From: CAYJIX01 sp964370375
Lineage (GTDB): Bacteria; Desulfobacterota; Desulfovibrionia; Desulfovibrionales; Desulfovibrionaceae
Length of the DNA stretch: 7,986 bases
NCBI GenBank assembly: GCA_964370375.1
Contig: CAYJIX010000081.1
Location: forward strand, 1 to 7,986
Reading direction: 5' to 3'
In this document: piece after piece, positions 5,525 through 7,986 of the stretch
Layout of the letters: each line of letters begins with the position of its first letter
Numbering within the stretch: the stretch's first letter is position 1
Translations under genes and position numbers: made by a program
Notes under the pieces: generated by a model
Seen by the model: only the letters and a program-made list of their open reading frames with translations
Databases searched by the model: none
Told to the model about the DNA's origin: nothing

Positions 5525-6205
5525 TTGACAGACCCAAAACTTAAATTTCCACATCTCCTCCTTGAAGGGGTATCTTTTGCTTGGCCGGAAGGCGTTGCTT
5601 TACGCAACGTGCACGCTGTTATTGAGCGTGGCGGCTTTTATCTTTTGTCAGGGCCTTCAGGGTCCGGCAAATCAACCTTATTGCGACTGATTGTGCGCCT
5701 TGAAACACCGCATCAGGGGCGGATTGTGTTGAACGGTACGGATATTCAGCAGATAACACCGACACTTTTACGCCGCCAAGTGGCCTTGGTCAGTCAAGAA
5801 CCGCGCATGGGTGCTGTTACGGTGCAAGATGCTTTGTTGCTGCCGTTTACGTTTGCCATAAACGCAGACCTCGTACAACCGGACGAAGCCGCCATGCGTG
5901 AAGTCCTAGACCTTGTACACCTTGAGCATGTGGGATTGAAGATGACGGCAGACACCCTAAGTTTAGGCGTGCGACAGCGTGTGGCCCTTGCAAGAACGCT
6001 TTTGCTCAAACCTTCAGTGTGGTTGCTTGACGAACCAACAAGTGCCTTAGACCAAGAAAACAAACAACTTGTGGAGCAGGTCATTGAAAACGCCAACAGC
6101 CACGGCATAACCATTGTAATGATTACTCATACAGGCTATACGCCTGCAAGGCCTCATACTGTTTGGAAGCTCTCTGATGGTTGCATTGAGGAGCTCGTGT
6201 CATGA
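5525..6205 (+). CDS. fetA: FetA-like ABC transporter ATP-binding protein (226 aa)
   Basis: This is the ATPase of an FetAB-type exporter, implicated in E. coli in iron efflux and resistance to oxidative stress. Counting from the chosen start it has Walker A GPSGSGKST (43-51), Q-loop Gln91 (VSQEP), signature region LSLGVRQR (145-152), Walker B WLLDEP (166-171), D-loop SALD (173-176) and H-loop His202 (ITH). The signature reads LSLGV rather than LSGGQ, which is unusual but still followed by the expected QRVALAR. The frame is open back to a TTG at 5411, but starting at TTG 5525 behind GGAGG gives 226 residues, almost the same as E. coli FetA (225), and removes an upstream stretch that looks like untranslated leader. 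Its stop overlaps the fetB start (ATGA), so the two are translationally coupled. Other small ABC ATPases look similar; the fetB neighbour makes the call. Confidence 0.85.
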   Translation: MTDPKLKFPHLLLEGVSFAWPEGVALRNVHAVIERGGFYLLSGPSGSGKSTLLRLIVRLETPHQGRIVLNGTDIQQITPTLLRRQVALVSQEPRMGAVTVQDALLLPFTFAINADLVQPDEAAMREVLDLVHLEHVGLKMTADTLSLGVRQRVALARTLLLKPSVWLLDEPTSALDQENKQLVEQVIENANSHGITIVMITHTGYTPARPHTVWKLSDGCIEELVS

Positions 6206-6984
6206 ACACAGGCTTTATTGAGATCACATGGGTACAACTTGCCCTGTCGGCCCTATTTCTCCTTTTTGCCGGCCTTTTTTCGTGGAAATATCGCCTTGGG
6301 GTTGAAAAAGATCTTTTCATTGGCGGCGTTCGCTGCGTAGTACAGCTTCTTGCCATGGGGTATTTGTTGAACGTGCTTTTTGGCATGCAGTCAGCCGTGC
6401 TTGTTGTGCTTTTTATGCTGTTTGTGGGCACGTTTGCATCGCGCGTTGTCAGCAAAACCGTAAAGGAGCAGGTTATCCCTTTTTTTTGGCCCACGTTTTG
6501 GGCCATGCAAGGAAGCTATTTTTTGATGACTTTGCTTGTAACCTTTTGTATTATTGGTGCTGACCCATGGTGGTCACCACACATTGTCATTCCCATTGGT
6601 GGCATGGTGGCTGGAAAGACGATGAACAGCTTAGCCATTGTTTTAGAACGCTTTTTTATGGATTTGCGCAAACAGCGTGCTGAAATCGAGCTTTTTCTTT
6701 TGCTTGGCGCCACACCCAAAGAAGCGAGCAAGCCTCTTTTTAAAGAAGCGTTGCGCGCAAGCATGATCCCCACCATCAATACACTCATGGGTGTGGGGAT
6801 TGTGTTCTTGCCCGGCATGATGACAGGACAAGTTTTGGCAGGTATTGTACCTGAGCAGGCAGTGCGTTATCAAATTGTGGTCATGTTCATGCTTGTGGCT
6901 GTCACAGGGTTAGCCTCCTTTGTTGCGCTTACACTTATTAGGCGTCGTTGTTTTACCAGTTCCATGAGCCTGCTTGTGAGGTAG
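6202..6984 (+). CDS. fetB: FetB-like ABC transporter permease (UPF0014 family, 260 aa)
   Basis: The inner-membrane partner of FetA, expected to form the export channel, probably for iron. It has about seven hydrophobic segments, near residues 8-28, 38-58, 63-82, 100-120, 127-147, 190-212 and 224-246. Family-typical stretches include IPIGGMVAGKTMNSLAI (130-146), LLGATPKEA (167-175) in the cytoplasmic loop likely to contact the ATPase, and LPGMMTGQVLAG (203-214). The length matches E. coli FetB (259 aa). The ATG overlaps the fetA stop by 4 bases and has GAGGAG eight bases upstream, inside the end of fetA. The family has also been linked to aluminium-sensitive and multidrug phenotypes in other organisms, so the substrate is inferred by similarity. 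No metal-responsive operator is obvious. Confidence 0.88.
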   Translation: MNTGFIEITWVQLALSALFLLFAGLFSWKYRLGVEKDLFIGGVRCVVQLLAMGYLLNVLFGMQSAVLVVLFMLFVGTFASRVVSKTVKEQVIPFFWPTFWAMQGSYFLMTLLVTFCIIGADPWWSPHIVIPIGGMVAGKTMNSLAIVLERFFMDLRKQRAEIELFLLLGATPKEASKPLFKEALRASMIPTINTLMGVGIVFLPGMMTGQVLAGIVPEQAVRYQIVVMFMLVAVTGLASFVALTLIRRRCFTSSMSLLVR

Positions 6985-7036
6985 ATATTTTTATTCAAAT
7001 AAAGAAGACGTTTAAAGGATAATTTTTGAAGATTAA

Positions 7037-7059
7037 GGGAGAAAATGCTGTTTTCCCCT
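7037..7059 (+). terminator. weak hairpin after fetB
   Basis: GAAAA (7041-7045) pairs with TTTTC (7051-7055) around a 5-base loop, extended by G-C pairs at 7038-7039 with 7057-7058 after one mismatch. It sits between fetB and the flagellar promoter and could end the fetAB transcript, but no U-tract follows; the -35 element of the next promoter begins at 7059. It may be only a structural barrier or chance. Confidence 0.3.
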
Positions 7060-7085
7060 AAAGTTCTTAAGCACATGGTCGATAA
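7059..7085 (+). promoter_or_regulatory. sigma-28 (FliA) flagellar promoter
   Basis: TAAAGTTC (7059-7066), 11 bases, then GTCGATAA (7078-7085). The enterobacterial sigma-28 consensus is TAAAGTTT-N11-GCCGATAA, so 14 of 16 positions match with exact spacing. The transcript would start near 7092, just ahead of the Shine-Dalgarno at 7094-7098. It drives the 137-residue gene and flgM, so the anti-sigma factor is made under the sigma factor it inhibits. Confidence 0.85.
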
Positions 7086-7104
7086 GAGAGTATGAGGAAT
7101 AGTC

Positions 7105-7518
7105 GTGAACAGCATTTCGTTTTTTGTCCGCAACATGTTGCACCAATATGACAGACAGCTGGTCACGTCACGCAGGCTTGCTAGATTTCGGCAAAAAATC
7201 TATCAAGCCGCAGGTGAAAATCCTGATGAAAACGCCGAACAACGCCGCAAATTGATGGTTGAAAGCGTTGCTCGTGAATTGTTTGAGAATTTGCTTTTTA
7301 CAGGAAGCGATGTCCCCATAGTGCAAGATATTCAAGAGGCACTTATGGCACAGCGCAATGAGCGTCTTTTATTCAAGTACCCACCGGGAGGCCTTGAATT
7401 AACAATTCTTAAAGAAACAGAAGACGGCTTTATTGAGCTTTCTGCACATGAAAAAGAGAATGTTTTGGCACAAGCTTGGACTATCACGCTGCATATAGTT
7501 GATGACACCATGCTATAA
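7105..7518 (+). CDS. FlgM-associated protein of unknown function (137 aa)
   Basis: I do not recognise a domain of known function. It resembles a small protein encoded next to flgM in Desulfovibrio, which I recall being labelled a DVU0524-type FlgM-associated family; that match is from memory and unchecked. It has no signal peptide or membrane segment. Residues 1-35 are basic and probably helical (YDRQLVTSRRLARFRQKI), about 38-88 are charged and helical (AEQRRKLMVESVARELFENL), and 97-133 look like beta strands (LELTILKETEDGFIELS, then AWTITLHIVD). The start is GTG, with GAGGA at 7094-7098 six bases upstream. It follows the sigma-28 promoter directly and is 15 bases ahead of flgM, so the two are co-transcribed. 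A role in flagellar regulation or as an export chaperone (FlgN-like in size) is plausible but inferred from position only. Confidence 0.8.
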   Translation: MNSISFFVRNMLHQYDRQLVTSRRLARFRQKIYQAAGENPDENAEQRRKLMVESVARELFENLLFTGSDVPIVQDIQEALMAQRNERLLFKYPPGGLELTILKETEDGFIELSAHEKENVLAQAWTITLHIVDDTML

Positions 7519-7533
7519 CGTTAGGAGAAGAGC

Positions 7534-7848
7534 ATGACTATCAATAACATTAAATCCGATGTGTTAATGTATAAGGCCCAATTGGATCGCGCAGACACCA
7601 TGAGAAACGAGTCTGCGACACGGGGTAAAGAAACGCAAGCAAGTCAGCCAACAGGTGACAGAGTCACTGTGTCTTCAGCTGCACTTTTGCGCACATCAGC
7701 CTATCAGGCGGCACAAAGCGCACCGGATGTACGGCAATCGCGTGTGGATGAGTTAAAAAGCCGCGTCAATGACGGCACCTACACGGTCAATAGCCGTGAT
7801 GTGGCCCAAAAGCTGTTGCAAAGTGAAGTAGAGCTTTTAACACGCTAG
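7534..7848 (+). CDS. flgM: FlgM, anti-sigma-28 factor (104 aa)
   Basis: A small cytoplasmic inhibitor that binds sigma-28 (FliA) until the hook-basal body is finished, then is exported through the flagellar type III apparatus, freeing sigma-28 to transcribe late genes. The N-terminal half (1-40) is polar and likely disordered, as is typical. The sigma-binding half has the family pattern: DRVTVSS (42-48), APDVRQSRVDELKSRV (63-78), NDGTYTVNS (79-87) and VAQKLLQSEVELL (90-102). The length is normal (about 90-105). The ATG has AGGAG six bases upstream and the gene follows the 137-residue gene by 15 bases under the sigma-28 promoter. A perfect intrinsic terminator lies about 105 bases after the stop. 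The 106 bases between hold no gene I can support. Confidence 0.93.
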   Translation: MTINNIKSDVLMYKAQLDRADTMRNESATRGKETQASQPTGDRVTVSSAALLRTSAYQAAQSAPDVRQSRVDELKSRVNDGTYTVNSRDVAQKLLQSEVELLTR

Positions 7849-7954
7849 AATTGCTTTAAAAAACATTGAAGCGATCAGCTTGACTGCGTGCTTTCAAAAT
7901 ATGCTCTTTACATCGGAAAAATTAGATAAGTCATAAAGTATATATAGTTAATGC

Positions 7955-7986
7955 AAAAGCGGCGTAACATGTTACGCCGCTTTTTT
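7955..7986 (+). terminator. strong intrinsic terminator after flgM
   Basis: GCGGCGTAAC (7959-7968) and GTTACGCCGC (7971-7980) are perfect inverted arms, flanked by AAAA on the left and TTTTTT on the right at the window edge. The GC-rich stem and T-run are textbook for rho-independent termination. The A-run on the left means it could also stop a convergent minus-strand gene beyond the window. Confidence 0.92.

Overview
The window looks like chromosomal DNA from a motile, Gram-negative, Desulfovibrio-like bacterium (Desulfovibrionales, the former Deltaproteobacteria). This rests on a long SurA/PpiD-type periplasmic folding factor, an NtrC-type sigma-54 activator, and a small protein paired with FlgM that resembles a FlgM-linked family I recall from Desulfovibrio. 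Base composition is intermediate and the intergenic gaps are AT-rich. No rRNA, tRNA, CRISPR array, transposase or phage gene is visible. The species assignment is inference.

Left block, minus strand (1-5244). Reading leftwards, the order is an M20-family metallopeptidase (3979-5244), a 317-base hairpin-rich gap, a sigma-54-dependent activator with a degenerate receiver domain (2183-3661), and a PpiD-like membrane-anchored peptidyl-prolyl isomerase (150-2042). A strong intrinsic terminator (74-115) closes ppiD. The activator and ppiD each have a plausible sigma-70 promoter with a palindrome lying over or between the boxes, so they are probably separate, regulated units rather than one operon.

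Middle, plus strand (5245-6984). After a divergent intergenic region come fetA and fetB, which overlap by 4 bases and encode a two-component ABC exporter of the FetAB (YbbL/YbbM) type, linked to iron efflux and peroxide resistance. The fetA reading frame is open further upstream, but a TTG at 5525 behind a strong Shine-Dalgarno sequence is the better start.

Right block, plus strand (6985-7986). A near-consensus sigma-28 (FliA) promoter at 7059-7085 drives a two-gene unit: a 137-residue protein of unknown function and flgM, the anti-sigma-28 factor. A perfect terminator hairpin ends the window. This arrangement implies a feedback loop in which sigma-28 transcribes its own inhibitor. A flagellar cluster may continue beyond the right edge.

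Most genes are ordinary. The least explained parts are the inverted-repeat-rich gap at 3717-3972, the pseudo-receiver activator and the operator-like palindromes. No wholly new multi-gene system is evident.
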